From Nipponacmea schrenckii (taxonomy: Eukaryota; Mollusca; Gastropoda; Lottiidae), in the NCBI GenBank assembly GCA_030562195.1, contig JAUJPP010000012.1, positions 10,540,001 through 10,604,000 of the forward strand: DNA of 64,000 nt. Direction: 5' to 3'. Each line of letters opens with the position of its first letter. The stretch's first letter is position 1. Made by a program: the position numbers and the translations under genes. Shown here in pieces: positions 1-12,544 of the stretch. Below the pieces are notes generated by a model. That model saw only the letters and a list, made by a program, of their open reading frames with translations. It did no database searches and was not told where the DNA came from.

Positions 1-847
1 TAGAATATGTAGGAATCCAATCATTAATTGCATGAAACTGATTTCCAGGCTGCTGTTGACATTTAATCATTAATAATGATAATAAACTCTTTATTTTACA
101 TGGGTCAGAATTAGGCCCAATACACAAAGACATGGTCCTTCTCACATTCAGCTCATGGGGCAATACATTGGAAAAAAAAAACAAAAAAACAAAAAACAAA
201 ACAAAACAATCATCATAATAATTTGATTTATAGTTTCCAAATTATAAACAGTATATTAATACCGTATCAGAACACAAACTTCATTCGCTTGGTATTATGG
301 TCTCACCTCAGTATAGACTTAATACTGGTTCACACTAAGAATTTCGATTTTTTCCATATATAAGTTTCAATTTTTTTACTTTTCAAGAAAATAAAATCTC
401 ATGCTCTAAATAATCATAATTAAACTATGACAAGCAATAAACAGACTGTAAATTATATAAAAATAATACCATGAAAAATTAATAATACAAGGGAAACACA
501 TCAATTGATCTGAAGGTATCCAAACCAAACTTAATTTTTGAACAAGGTACATACACATGTTTCTTATTGGACAACTCTGAGGATTTAATAGTACCGGTAC
601 ATTGTAACATTGATATCCTAATTGTTTATGACGTTTTTGCTGTATAATGTGGTTATTTTGATGAATCAAACCTGCTATAACTAAGCATAATCTCAGTTAC
701 AGCACAGTTTACTATATTATACTATAGATATGGGAGCGTATTTTATCAATTTGTTGTTTGATTTGTTGGATGTATTGTAAGTTTACACGAATACTTTTCT
801 ATTCTCATATTCTTGTGGTCATGCAAAATAAATGATATTTCACACCA

Positions 848-1023
848 TCAAAGTGTTCTGTTATGGAAGACACAAATGGGAGTGCCAGTTTCTCCAGAGG
901 AATGCAAACTGGCAATTTGGCACGCTCCATCTCCAAAGTAATCACGAAATGCACTGATGGTTTCAATGACAGAAGATGACAGAATGTTTTGATTCATCAA
1001 CTCAGTTAATGGGTCCATCCTAC
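848..1023 (-). CDS. possible last exon of an unidentified gene
   Basis: On the minus strand a TGTCAG acceptor at about 1024-1029 is followed by an open frame ending in a stop at 848-850. The translation starts near RMDPLTELMNQ and ends near ICVFHNRTL. It is fairly hydrophilic and not low-complexity, but I do not recognise a family. No AATAAA was seen just downstream on this strand. It may be a terminal coding exon of a gene running leftward, or a chance open frame inside an intron. Confidence 0.2.
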
Positions 1024-3006
1024 CTGACATTAGACATTGTTTGACAGAATATTTCAATGTTACAAGTAACTTAAAAGAAAGAAAACACGTTATCCATATT
1101 ACTTGTAAATTTGAATAATGATCACATTCAGGACTTTTATAACCCAAAAAACATTTTGCTGCAAAAATGCAAAGAATAGTCTTTAATATAGAACAACTAC
1201 GAATCCTACTGCTAAAAGTTACTCATTCATTCATAAAGAATTTACTTGTACTTCATTTAGGTCAAATAGAAATAATTTGCTCACTATGAAGTTAATTTTG
1301 AGAAACTTGATATTGTATTTTGGCAATGGTTAGAGTAAAGGAATAATGACTTAGAACTGAGAAAATCGTGTTGATTTTAAATGTTTGGTTAAGAAGAGCC
1401 AAATATTTCATGTATTTCTAAGATAAGCTTTCTCAATTTGTTGATTCTAGGCATTCTTAGTCTTAGTACTACATTTTCTTCAATGCCACAAATTGAAGAT
1501 TGAAAAAGGCAGTGATGTATGAATAATAAGATAATATATATGTATGATAACCATAACATATCATTCTATACTTATGGTACAATGCACACGTGACAAGATA
1601 TGATTAAAGGATCAAGAAATTTGTGAATGATGTGAGAATATAACAGTTCATAATCAACACAAATAAAAAGTCCATGGCAATCATGTTTGTAGTAAAGCAT
1701 GAGGTAGAAAAACTGAACCACCTGAACAACAGTGAACAAAGATTCCTCAAGGCTCAGACCACTAACATTTTAATGATTATGATTAAGATATTCCATTCTT
1801 TTGCGTTTGTTTTTTTTTAACTTTTGCATGTTGATTTTTGGTCCAGCCAGATTCTAATTTTGAAGTATATTGGTGAAAAGTATCAATCTAATCTTCAATT
1901 ACATGAATATAATCATCTAAATGTCTGCTTTTGCATCAACAGAGAATAATTTCAAATCCAATGTTCAGTGCTCTCATTTGGCATTTGTTTTATCACTTTC
2001 TTGGAATTCTGGGATCAGTCAAATTCAAACAAGGTTTTAATGGATTTTTTATGATTTCATAGTAAATATGACTTTGATGGTAGTTTTGTTGATGCTTTTC
2101 TTCTCAGTAATGCCTCTACAAAAATTTTTGTCTGATAAGTAATTAATATTTCGGTTTTTTTTTTACAGAAATCCTCTTAATGACTGGTGTGTCTTCAACA
2201 TTTCAAAAAGATTTTACCCAGAAAATAAAATTTGAAATATAAGTTCAGAAGAGAAAGAAATAATTATTATCTGATGTTCATTATGGGATTAGGGGATTTC
2301 ATGACATTTAAACATACACTGATTATACAAAACCTGACACACAGAACTTACAAAAAAAAAATCATGGAAATAGAATTGTTAATTTCTGCAATCTTGTAAA
2401 TTGCTACCTTCAATATCTTGGTTTTTGAATAAATAAATTGTCATTGTGTAATCTTTTACATTAAGATAGACCACTGTCTCTATAGCTATACCGACCTATA
2501 CATTCTTCCAGCTAGCTATTTGATCTTCAGTCCCAGCTAAATCTCCTTGCAAATCATTTAAAAAGATAAATCTGATAAAAAAAAGTCAAAATTCTTGATT
2601 ATTTCTAAGATAGTAAGCTGTTCAATTATCTAATTGTTCAAAGCTAACAGACATTTTATCCAAGTGTGTACTGTTTAAAAAACTACAATTATAGGTCATT
2701 CAATCTTAAGATATGTTTTCTACATTGAAATTTGAGTGTTGGCATTGGTTCTGTATTTCAATGTATCCAACATTGCCTTTAATAAGGAGAGCAACAGGTA
2801 GCATTCTGGGGGGTTTTTTTTCCATCTGAATTAAGGCAAGAGAACAAAAAAGCACATAATTGAAAGCAGGGTTGATAAAAAGGAAAGTCTGCAATCACTG
2901 CCATTAGCGTAGATTTAAAGTCAGAGGAAAACAAGTGAAAGATAATGTATTTGAGCAGCTGTTCTGTAATTACGTCATAAAAACTTTTACAGCAAACAAC
3001 AGACAC

Positions 3007-3079
3007 CTTGATAATTTCTACAAATTGTTCATTTCCTGCACATCTCACAGCATCTACAGCTGTTGGCATCATCTTGATC
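3007..3079 (-). CDS. possible 73-nt internal exon, unidentified
   Basis: The minus strand shows a TTAAG acceptor, a 73-nt open stretch and an AAG/GTGTCT donor. The reading contains KMMPTAVDAVRC and NEQFVEIIK, which looks helical, as in HEAT-type proteins, but is too short to assign. It could belong with the exon-like stretch at 848-1023. Phase compatibility between the two was not established, so this stays a weak call. Confidence 0.18.
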
Positions 3080-5929
3080 CTTAATATAAAATATATATAT
3101 GGATTGTCCTTGAAAGCTTAAAATAACTGTCAACCTTATCATTATCTTAATTTTGACAATACCAAGATACCAGTACCAAGTTGTTTCATATCAAACTTTA
3201 TTCAGATGTTCCTTTTTCATTTGATTTAGGTAGAAGCTCCAAAAAGGTTCAATCAAGCGCACATCCTCTTCAATGTTGTTTACATGTAATAAACCCTTTT
3301 AAAGATTTTAAAAAGTATGCATGTTTGAATATGTGTGTAATTTAAACAGGTGGCAGTCTCTGAATCACTCACAGAAGAAACTTGAGTGTATTGTAATGGT
3401 TCTGTTCTGAGAATACATTATCCAATTCCAGCAGGCTTTTGGCATTATTGAGTGCCTACTTCTTGTCTACAACCAGGTGTCTTTTAAGACAATTTCATTT
3501 TATAAAAGATAAGCCTGCTGAGAAAATTCTAAAACTTGAAGTGAAAAAGTCAATGATCCCTTTATACTGGTCTGATGATAAAGGGGCTAGTTTGAAAATG
3601 AGTCAAATTTCAGGCTATCAATCTATTATAACTACCAGCAGAAACACTGCAAACAGGTGTACATTCTGTACCTCATTCAGGTCTGCCAACTTTATTTTCA
3701 ATCCTGTGAAAATCAATAGTTTTGTGAAAAGAGAAAAGGCAAATTAATGATAAAAATGTAATAAAGGTGGAGAAATAGGTAATAAAATGAAAGATAAATT
3801 AATGGTAAACTACTCATGAGTACTAATTTGACCAGCAGTCTGTTCTCTTCAATATTTAACATATACCATGTGTTGCTTTAATGATATCAAGTGCAATAAT
3901 CTTAAATATGTATTTATCTAGATATATCTATAGAGAGTATCATGTTACCAACAGTAGCAATATATTACAGTTTATCAAACTGGACTTCAGCACTAAACTA
4001 GCCTACTTCTTGATGATCAATACAACCTTTTCCTAATACAGCTAATCTTGGTACATGTTTCACAAAGAGAAGAAATATACCTGTCCAATTTGCAATCTAG
4101 GTCCTCAAGTTAACAAAAATCAATAGGGTGGACAAGATCCTAGCCCATTGCCCATTTTAAACCATTTAAATGCATTAGTCCTATGATCTAAATGTGAATG
4201 AAACAGCACCTAATACAATCTATAATAACCTTCAGAAACAAGATACAGGAGTACACAAAAGATGTTAAAGAGCCTAACCCCACCAAGGAAAGAGTGATAT
4301 TTCAGTGTTTAAACTTTAAATATTTACTTCAGAAGATTTACTCAGAGGCACTCAACACAACACTGCAATCAACAATCTAATATATTTTATATAAATTTCA
4401 CTTGACACTAGTTGACCTTGAACATTTCCATAAAAACTAGAAATTCTTCTGTGACAATTGTTATAGACTTTAGTAAATATAAACACTTTATAGATAACAA
4501 TTATTATCAACTTGATAAAAACTGAGAGTAAAGAGAACCATGTTGAAACAGTGTAAATAAAAATAAAGCAGAAATTGTTATACATAATATGTTTTGAGTT
4601 TTTAAAATCCCAAAGTTTACAAAATATGATGGTCTTAACTCTTATCTATTCCTGGGAATGTGATAAACACAATCTGGTAGTATCAGAGAAGATGGAATAT
4701 GGTATCAGATAAGATGAAATATGATAACTACATAGTTTGATTAACAATAAGACTATAATAAGATGTAAAATATTAATAAGATAATAATAAGATCAAGGGA
4801 AATAGAGGTATTTAACAGGTCGATTAAGTCAATCTTTTCTTTTCTGTCTAATTATCAATATAAATATTTAATATCTTGTATCAATTCTGTGTGATTTTTG
4901 TCCGTTGCTCCTATTTATGCCATTAAGTCTAGCAGCCTGTTAATGCATTGTTGTGAGTAGTGTTGTCACTTTTGTGCATTTCAGATGTGCAGTTACCTGT
5001 AAAGTTTAGTTAGATCCTCCCTGATCATGAGGAGAAAAGAATAAAATGCATTGGGGTCTTAATGACGATAGAAGGTTGAAGGAAGGGTCATGTAGCAACC
5101 TTGTCATTGACTGTCTTAAGAAACTTTGAAAGAAAGAAATAGCTTGAAAACCATTTTCAAGGGGGAACAATGGTGGGTCAACCTGATGGACTCTACATAA
5201 TATCATAATAGAATAGATATTTCAGGATTCTATCTGTAAAGCAGGTAAAAGGAGCTGACATAGATACTGCACCTGATTGATCAAATTGGACAATTTACCC
5301 ATTCATACTGTTCTACAAAAGTGTGGTAAAACCTAATCAACAGTTGTCCTCAAATTAAGGCTTTTACTGCTATCCTTCCGAATCTTCCCTCACTTCATAA
5401 CACGGCCCAATCATGTCATTATATTTTAAATTGAAAACATCAGGTACAATCTTTTTCATATAATCATTGTTAATTTCGGACAATGTCCAGATAACAATGA
5501 TAAGACTCTTGAATTTATATTGATTCCTATATTTATGGCTGAATTTCTGAACACAAAATGTCCAAAATGATTTGTTTTTTTAATCATGTTTCAACAGATT
5601 ACATTGATTCCTGAAAACCTCAAATATCAAGTCCTATAAACAATTACTGGAAAGAAAAGCATACATCATAAAATGTAAATTGAAAATTGTCTATCCAGAT
5701 TTATCTGAATATATACTTATGATAGCATCAAAGAAATCAAATCTCTTCAATAAATAATTCATTAAGTGAACCCTGAGTTTATTTATGGAATACGAAAGGA
5801 AATTATAACCACCATTTTGTTTTTACATGCCACCATTTTCCTTCTATATTTATATAATTAATATTAGCTAGTTCAATAAATCCCAGTATATTAATAGTAT
5901 TATGTTTAATATGGGTAATTGAAAAAGAT

Positions 5930-7000
5930 TCAAGTAAACAGATCAAGTCAATATTCTAACATTTTCCAAATCAACAATATATATTATCTTTATATAGACA
6001 GCTACAACTTCCAAATCAACAATTTATATATTCTTTATATATACTGCTACAACTTCCAAATCAACAATATATATTATCTTTATATAGACAGCTACAACTT
6101 CCAAATCAACAATATATATTATCTTTATATAGACAGCTACAACTTCCAAATCAACAATATATATTATCTTTATATAGACAGCTACAACTTCCAAATCAAC
6201 ATTATATGTTATCATTATATGGACATACAAATTCCAAACCAACATTATATTTTATCATTATATATGCTGTAGCATTTTCCAAATCAACATTATATTTTAT
6301 CATTATATATGCTGTAGCTTCCAAACCAATATTATATATTATCATTATATAGACATAACATTTTCCAAATCAATGTTATGTATTATCCTTATATATGCTG
6401 TAGCATTATCCAAATCAACATTATATATTATTATTATATATGCTGTAGCTTTTTCCAATCAACATTATATAATATCTTTATATATGCTGTAGCTTCCAAA
6501 CCAATATTATATATTATCATTATATAGACATAACATTTTCCAAATCAACATTATATATTATCTTTATATAGACTTAACATTATCCAAATCAACATTATAT
6601 ATTATCATTATATCTGCTGTAGCATTTTCAAAATTAACATTATATATTATCATTATATATGCTGTAGCTTTTTCCAAATCAACATTATATATTATCTTTA
6701 TATAGACTTAACATTTTCCAAATCAACATAATATATTATCTTTATATAGACTTAACATTTTCCAAATCAACATTATATATTATCATTATATATGCTGTTG
6801 CTTTTTCCAGTCAACATTATATATTATCTTTATATAGACTTAACATTTTCCAAATCAACATTATATATTATCTTTATATAGACTTAACATTTTCCAAATC
6901 AACATTATATAGACATTAACAGCTTCCAAATAAACATTATATTACATTCATATAGACTGTTATATCTTCCAAATTAATATTTAATATTACCTTTTTATAG
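5930..7000. repeat. 45-bp AT-rich minisatellite
   Basis: Tandem copies of an AT-rich unit run through this stretch. Between about 6001 and 6190 the motif GCTACAACTTCC recurs at 6001, 6046, 6091, 6136 and 6181, giving an exact 45-bp period. Copies further right diverge into GCTGTAGC and ACTTAACA variants with shifting length. Because 45 is a multiple of three, both strands carry long repetitive open frames across the perfect part. These are artefacts of the period, not genes. Confidence 0.95.
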
Positions 7001-8199
7001 ATAGCACTTCCTTCCAAATAAACTCTATATATTGTCTTATTTTTTAGACTGTAGAATCTTCTTAAACAACATTTTTAAATACATGTATATATATAACATT
7101 TTCCAATATGAAACTTTTATTTATATTGTAACATCTAAATAAAAATTAGATAGGCACATTACATCAATCCATCTCTGGATTAGTGTTACTTCATCAGGAT
7201 AATTAAGAAGTAGTTTTTGAAATTAACTTTCATTAAAAACCAGTACTACTTGTATTGGTTTTCACCCTTTCACTACTTTCAAACATGCTACAATATAATT
7301 ATGTTTGTGTATGCATCTATAAATTTGTCAATGAAATTTGTGTTTTATGCAGTATGCTGTGCGATTTTGGTCAATAATTATATAAACCAGAATTTATGAT
7401 AAACTGGATTCATTTCCTATATGTATGATGACAATAATCTAAAATACAAAAAGTTATCATTTTGTTACATTTATGCACATACAGAACAAGAAAAATACCT
7501 GCAAGATCAAATCTACTTTTTTTCTACTGAAGCCAATACCCTAGTCATGTCTGGCTTCCATAATTTTGTATAAAAGAAATATGTTCCATAACTGGTAGTG
7601 ATTAAGACAGGAATGTTGTGTATGTGCATAAATAGAATTAACTCATAACATATTAAACATGAACAGTTTAACAGAATGATTTCAAATGTAAGTGCTTTAG
7701 ACTGTCAATGGAAGACTACTTGAAAGCGTGTAAATCATGTATTAGTAGGTTATGGGAGGGAAAAAGGATTTTGGTAAAAACTTGTGGAGAAGTATTCTTT
7801 TAAATATTGTGGATTTTCATGACCACTGAATAATAATGTAGCTAATTTACTGTTATATTGTACCATAAAATAGATAAAATCACACAATCAGCAATGTATG
7901 AAATATGTTCAGTTCTTGATATAAACAGCCATGTTGATGAATGTATTGTAAAATTATAATAAAAAGTAGAGAGATAATGTAAAAAAGTAACAGCTGCTGT
8001 ATCTCAAGGCTTATGGCACAATTCATTAGTTTTCTAACTTGGTATTACAAATGATATAATATTATGTAAGAGCTGACTCCTTTGACCTCTCTAGGTGTAC
8101 ATTATAAATGATAATGCCCTGAGTATATGAGAGAATGAGAGAGTGATATTTCCTCTGGGTATATGTTATGTTTACTAATATTATTATTATTCTATACAG
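7001..8199. other. non-coding AT-rich DNA
   Basis: Nothing recognisable was found apart from decayed edges of the preceding minisatellite. It is probably intronic or intergenic. Confidence 0.5.
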
Positions 8200-8321
8200 A
8201 ATACTGGAAACATGTTGATATGATGGAAGTCCCAATGCCGTTCCAGCTTATGATAATGAATAGCTTATTAGATAAGCAGTACATCTGTTTTATGACCTGT
8301 GGTGCTGTTAAAGACAAATTG
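8200..8321 (+). CDS. possible internal exon, unidentified
   Basis: On the plus strand a pyrimidine-rich acceptor (TCTATACAG) precedes a 122-nt open stretch that ends at TTG/GTGAGA, a good donor. The reading includes EVPMPFQLMIMNSLLDKQY and CFMTCGAVKDKL. Phase is 1 at the start and 0 at the end. No partner exon was identified on this strand nearby and no family was recognised. It would lie within a gene transcribed opposite to the NALF-type exon, or it is fortuitous. Confidence 0.25.
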
Positions 8322-8661
8322 GTGAGAAATTGGTTGGTTTTTACCTACAAGATCTCTGTTAAAAAAAAACAAGAAAAGAGGTTTGCTGTATAAAATTACT
8401 CATACGGGCTAAAGTCTCGTGAAAAATGCAAAAAAAAAAAAGAAAAAAAAGAATTGGCCCTAATTGAATATGGTTAGTAAAATATTTCTTTAATCGGTGA
8501 TGAAGTAGGCCTAAAAGCATGTAAATTCGGACATGGTCAGTTCCAGATTAGCCATGGAGGAATTCAAGATGACATCACCCAGTATTTATAAATTATAAAA
8601 GATTCTATACAGATTTATTTCTGTATGGAGTTCGAATTAGATTTGTTTGGTCGGATCTTTA

Positions 8662-8880
8662 TTAATCCACTGGTTGCAGGCTAATCCATGCTTCTTGTAG
8701 AATTCTTATTACATCCAACTTATTATACGGCGGGGAGAAGGCTATGAATACATTATTGATCTCAGAGGTTTTCTTTTCAAAAGAATCACTGCCCGTGCGT
8801 ATGACAGTTTCTCGTCGATCTTCAGAAGAGCGAGACAACGAGTCAGTGATACTTGCATCGTTTACAAGTGTCACGACCAC
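8662..8880 (-). CDS. possible alternative terminal exon of the NALF-like gene
   Basis: An open frame of 72 codons follows a TTCTGTCAG acceptor at about 8881-8889 on the minus strand. It ends in a TAA that overlaps an AATAAA polyadenylation signal (8658-8663). The upstream NALF-like exon ends in phase 0 at 9151, and this frame also enters in phase 0, so splicing across the intron of about 270 nt keeps the frame. The peptide (VVVTLVNDASITDS at the start, EAWISLQPVD at the end) does not resemble the cysteine-rich second half of FAM155 proteins. It could encode a truncated secreted isoform. It could equally be a chance frame, since in-frame joining has a one-in-three chance. Confidence 0.3.
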   Translation of the reverse strand: MVVTLVNDASITDSLSRSSEDRRETVIRTGSDSFEKKTSEINNVFIAFSPPYNKLDVIRILQEAWISLQPVD

Positions 8881-9150
8881 CTGACAGAATTCTAGAAATT
8901 TTAAGACAATCAGATACTTGTAACGGAAATTCCTATCTGAATCCAAATTGCATTATGTCAAAATCACGACGGATATAACTAGTGACCAAAACTATTCATT
9001 TATTAACTGCACCGATACACGCGCTTTTCTAATAAGCACACTACCGACGCGTGCCGTGAGCTTTAAAGAACTACTCAAGTGTTCAGCAAGGAACAAATTT
9101 CTCAACATACTGTTCCATCTAGATAAAATAATATTCTACAGGCCACTTAC

Positions 9151-9657
9151 CTTGCAATGAGAACATGTCCAATGAACGGAGAATTCCACGGTGCAATCAA
9201 ACCTATCGAGTAATTCCTCAAATCCAGTATACTTTTGGTAAATATCCTCGTCCAAGTCCACTAAATGATTTAAATAGCCCGAACATTCCTGCATGGGACC
9301 TTGTAAGCGACTACGCATATCGGAAGCACTTATTAAATTATATAAATTATATGAAGAACAGAATTTTAATCTGAATTTTCGAGTTTTCTCGCGTCTATCA
9401 GACACTTGCGCAGCACATAATTTCATACTTTGATTTTTCGTTAAATAAAGGCACTGCTTTGAAGAATTATCAATGAAACTTGCAAAAGAATAAGCCAGGG
9501 GATTAGTAGAAGATGCTAGAGGGGTACATGACACTAATCCATCCGCAGCCCAAAAAGCTGCGATTATCAAATAGAAAAAGGCCTTGTGCCAGTGCTTAAA
9601 GAGGACTTCCAGTGGAATCTCAAATAGCCGGGCCCCATTGCGGCAAAGCATACGCAT
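9151..9657 (-). CDS. NALCN auxiliary factor (FAM155/NLF-1 family), first coding exon
   Basis: The exon codes for 169 residues from an ATG at 9657 to an AAG/GTAAGT donor after 9151. NALF proteins are ER/plasma-membrane partners needed for folding and surface delivery of the sodium-leak channel NALCN. The exon has an N-terminal hydrophobic segment (about residues 25-45), then CLYLTKNQS, KFCSSYNLYNLIS, and the family pattern of a spaced acidic stretch followed by YQKYTGFEELLDRF and EFSVHWTCSHCK. This aligns with vertebrate FAM155A around its CNSYTLWELFSG and EEYSVKSCPEDCK segments. The exon break after CK is also where I recall the vertebrate intron. The cysteine-rich second half (PCKQYCLEVQ-like) was not found to the left in this window, so it is probably beyond a long intron. 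The gene is therefore partial. Orthology to NALF1 versus NALF2 cannot be set; invertebrates usually have one. Confidence 0.75.
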
Positions 9658-11160
9658 AGTTCATTTAGATTTACAAGGGGCATAGACTTTGGAACAATCA
9701 TGAAAAAATCCGCTATAAAACTGCGGATATTCATATATTTATCCGAGCTCAATACCCGTGCGATTCAATAACATTATCCAATTTTTCGCAAGAATTTTTC
9801 TTAAGGAATTACAACACTCCAAGAATTTTCCGAAGAAAGAATCACGGCTGCTAAATACGGAAAACATTTAAAACAGTATAAAAAGTTTATTAAAAGAAGC
9901 CGCTATTTCCAACCAACATCCGAATATTTCACTCTTGGCATAATCGTTATCCGTTTATCCACGAAATCTTCTTAGAATTAAAATCACGGCATTAAAAGAT
10001 GGAAACACTCGTCTGCTAGAAGCTGACCTGATAGCCGCCATGTTGCGAATTTAACAGTAAAGATCTTTCTACGCATGCCCACAGCGAATTAGCTCATTTT
10101 GGCAGGAATCATCAGACCCGCGTGGCGCGAGCCACTTGTAGATTCTCGCATAAATATTGTATCTGATTATGCACCGATTGGTAAATGTAGGTTTGATATA
10201 AATACGTAACCCTCTCTGTTTTCCCCACAATTTCTGATAAATTTATTGAACTTACACAGTACAAAATTCAGTCGTGCCAAAACTGTAATTTGTAGTGAAG
10301 AACAGTGGATATAGCCATCGATTTCATTTCGACTTGTATATAGTCGAAAGAGATATAAATGAGAGGACGGTGATTTTAGCAGCACTGAAGTAATTAATCA
10401 CTAAAAACCCATAATTACTGTTTATCGCTGACTTGAGTGACTATTACAAATGTACGCCTACTTCAATCAAGCACTTCTATTGTGCTTAAGCTACAAATCG
10501 CTTCCGACACTTTCTATGCCTGACGAGATCAAGAACTAGATTTGTGGTTCCAATTACAAGCTAAATCATGGAAGTTTGAAAGACGTGACGGTTGGTCAGG
10601 GAAATGATTGTAAGCGATGTATTGTGTACAACACGTGTTACATGTTAACTACGTTAAAGAGAGTTGTTAAAGAAATAACAACCTGTTCATAATTAGTGTG
10701 TTGTTTTATTGATAACTCTTATTTATTTCACATTATTTTAAAACTGAAACTTGATGATCTAATAATCCACATTACAGTTCATACGTTCATTTACTCTTGT
10801 CTTGTTCACAATAACGTAATTAGTGAACACAATAGAGTTAATTGCATGGTAACGGTTAGTTAACAGCATAACGTAATGTGATCAACAATTTATGCCAATT
10901 TTTCAACACTCTTAACCTGCTATTGTCCACAGTTTACAAGCAATTTATTAGAGATCCTATCTAATTCTTGCTTCTTGCTAATATGAATGTGGGATATGAT
11001 CCGGAATAAATTAAATCCAATTACTGCACAGAATTGAGCTGAAGAGGACAATACTATAATACGGTTTGACAATAAAATTATGAGGAATCCAGCCTGGTCA
11101 TTTTATTAAAAAAAATATCTGCAAGCAATTTGATTCTGTCCACTTGTATGTAGGGCCACC
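9658..11160. other. upstream region of the NALF-like gene and intergenic DNA
   Basis: This holds the probable promoter and 5' UTR of the minus-strand NALF-like gene. The part from about 8.6 to 10.15 kb has more CpG (for example near 9040-9060 and 10110-10140) than the surroundings, as expected near a start site. No TATA box was singled out. The rest shows no gene. Confidence 0.4.
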
Positions 11161-11176
11161 TTTATTTATTGATTGT

Positions 11177-11649
11177 TTAATCGAGCAATCCACGATCAGG
11201 GTAGAGATTAGGAAACTGACGGTCTGAGAGCGAATGAGATAACGAAAGTACTGTACAACACATTTTCGAAAGCTCCTTACGCGACATCCCGGCCACAAAA
11301 ACCGTCCATGTAGTGTAAACACAAGCAAGCAGTTCGATAACATGCTGAGCAGCGCTGTACAGCTTTTTCAACAACACAGCTTCTTGGCAACATGTCACTC
11401 TAAGTGAGGTGTACAATAGTTAATGATTATAGTTTGAGTAAAAAATTTTACTGGGACGAAGACTGGTCAAACGATCAAACTTATAATAATTATGCATATT
11501 ACGATATCAAATTGAATACATGATGAATACTTGTGAGAGATTAGAAACTCCCACTTACCAACTGGCCCCGATGAATCACCTTTAAGATTGTCCCTTTGAA
11601 GATATTCGAAAATTACTTTTTTATTCACTTCCAGATTGGGAGCCACCAT
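11177..11649 (-). CDS. candidate two-exon small gene, 103 residues, unidentified
   Basis: Exon 1 (11649-11559) starts with an ATG (MVAPNLEVNKKVIFEYLQRD) and ends at a good GTAAGT donor in phase 1. Exon 2 (11397-11177) follows a CACTTAGAG acceptor, enters in the matching phase, and ends with TAA closely followed by overlapping AATAAA signals (about 11161-11170). The product would be 103 residues with a mildly hydrophobic middle (HVIELLACVYTTWTVFVAG) and four cysteines in exon 2. I do not recognise the family. In favour of a real gene are the start, donor, acceptor, phase and poly(A) signal. Against it are the small size and the fact that the more natural acceptor CACTTAG two bases upstream would give an immediate stop. 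Confidence 0.35.
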
Positions 11650-12540
11650 ACACCAGCTAGTTAAAAAATGAAGCTTCTTGATAGAACTTTAAATTGTTAC
11701 TATTTTGACTATATCAGAGTACAGATCTTAGAATCTCGATTCCTGTTTTAAGGATATTGGAATATCATGAGCTGGCTGGTCTGAAGTCGATCGTGTAAAG
11801 AGCCACGATGTTATATTGTGATACGGTGATGTAATCAGTGTTTTTGTCCAACTAATTGTTATCTTGTATTGTTACCAACGATTTCCTATCGAACTCAACC
11901 TTTGTAGATTGCAGTATAATGATTGTCTATCATCTTCCATTAAGTCAACTATACCCGACTTTAATTACACGAATCGTATTTCTAGCTGTAACAGTAACGG
12001 TCAATTTTAGTCGTGACTTCTTCCAATCTCCTACTTTTTAAGCTGTATCACATTTCTCTGCTTCTATTGATTCCTAAAGCGATTATTCCACCTTAAATAA
12101 ACACCGCCTTCAGGTACCTGACTACGTCATACTTCATACAAAAATATCACTTTAATACAAATTACATGTACGTGACATGCTTTTTTAAGATTTAAAACTA
12201 GTTCCTTCACAGACCTGCTGTACTGAAATTGTGTTCCTCATTTAAAAAAAAATAGCATGAATATATTTGATTTATTGTGTCTAAGACTTTCATGTTCTCT
12301 GACATCTATATAGTGCCGTTCTGTTTCCACGTAGGCTTCCAAAGGGACGTTGTTTATAGTCTTTTAATGAAAGCTCTCTTGTACATCATATGATAAGAAT
12401 TTTCAGAAATCGTTACTAATAAAAAAAAAATCATTGCTTTTAGAGCTTACCCTTGCCCTGAAAACGAATGAGGTAAACTGGAACTGAAAGTCCCAAGTCA
12501 TTAGTCAAATATTAGATTAAGGCCTAAAATTGCACATTAT
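11650..12540. other. intergenic DNA
   Basis: No gene, repeat or RNA was recognised. Short random open frames only. Confidence 0.5.
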
Positions 12541-12544
12541 GGCC

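Larger units (their letters stand above)
1..5929. other. AT-rich non-coding DNA with a few exon-like stretches
   Basis: No gene family is recognised here. The stretch is AT-rich, with an A-rich tract near 169-210 and many short random ORFs. If the NALF-type gene at 9.15-9.66 kb continues leftward, this is probably part of its first intron or lies beyond it. Two minus-strand stretches look like exons (about 848-1023 and 3007-3079) and are listed separately. The remaining open frames lack splice sites or conserved motifs. Confidence 0.5.

Noticed and set aside
5919..6272. 117-residue open frame and its 73-residue antisense partner
   Set aside because: The frame exists because the minisatellite period is 45 bp, a multiple of three. 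The peptide is a pure 15-residue repeat with no start context or splice sites.
10167..10385. 72-residue minus-strand frame
   Set aside because: No motif, no splice signals and no conserved composition; treated as chance.
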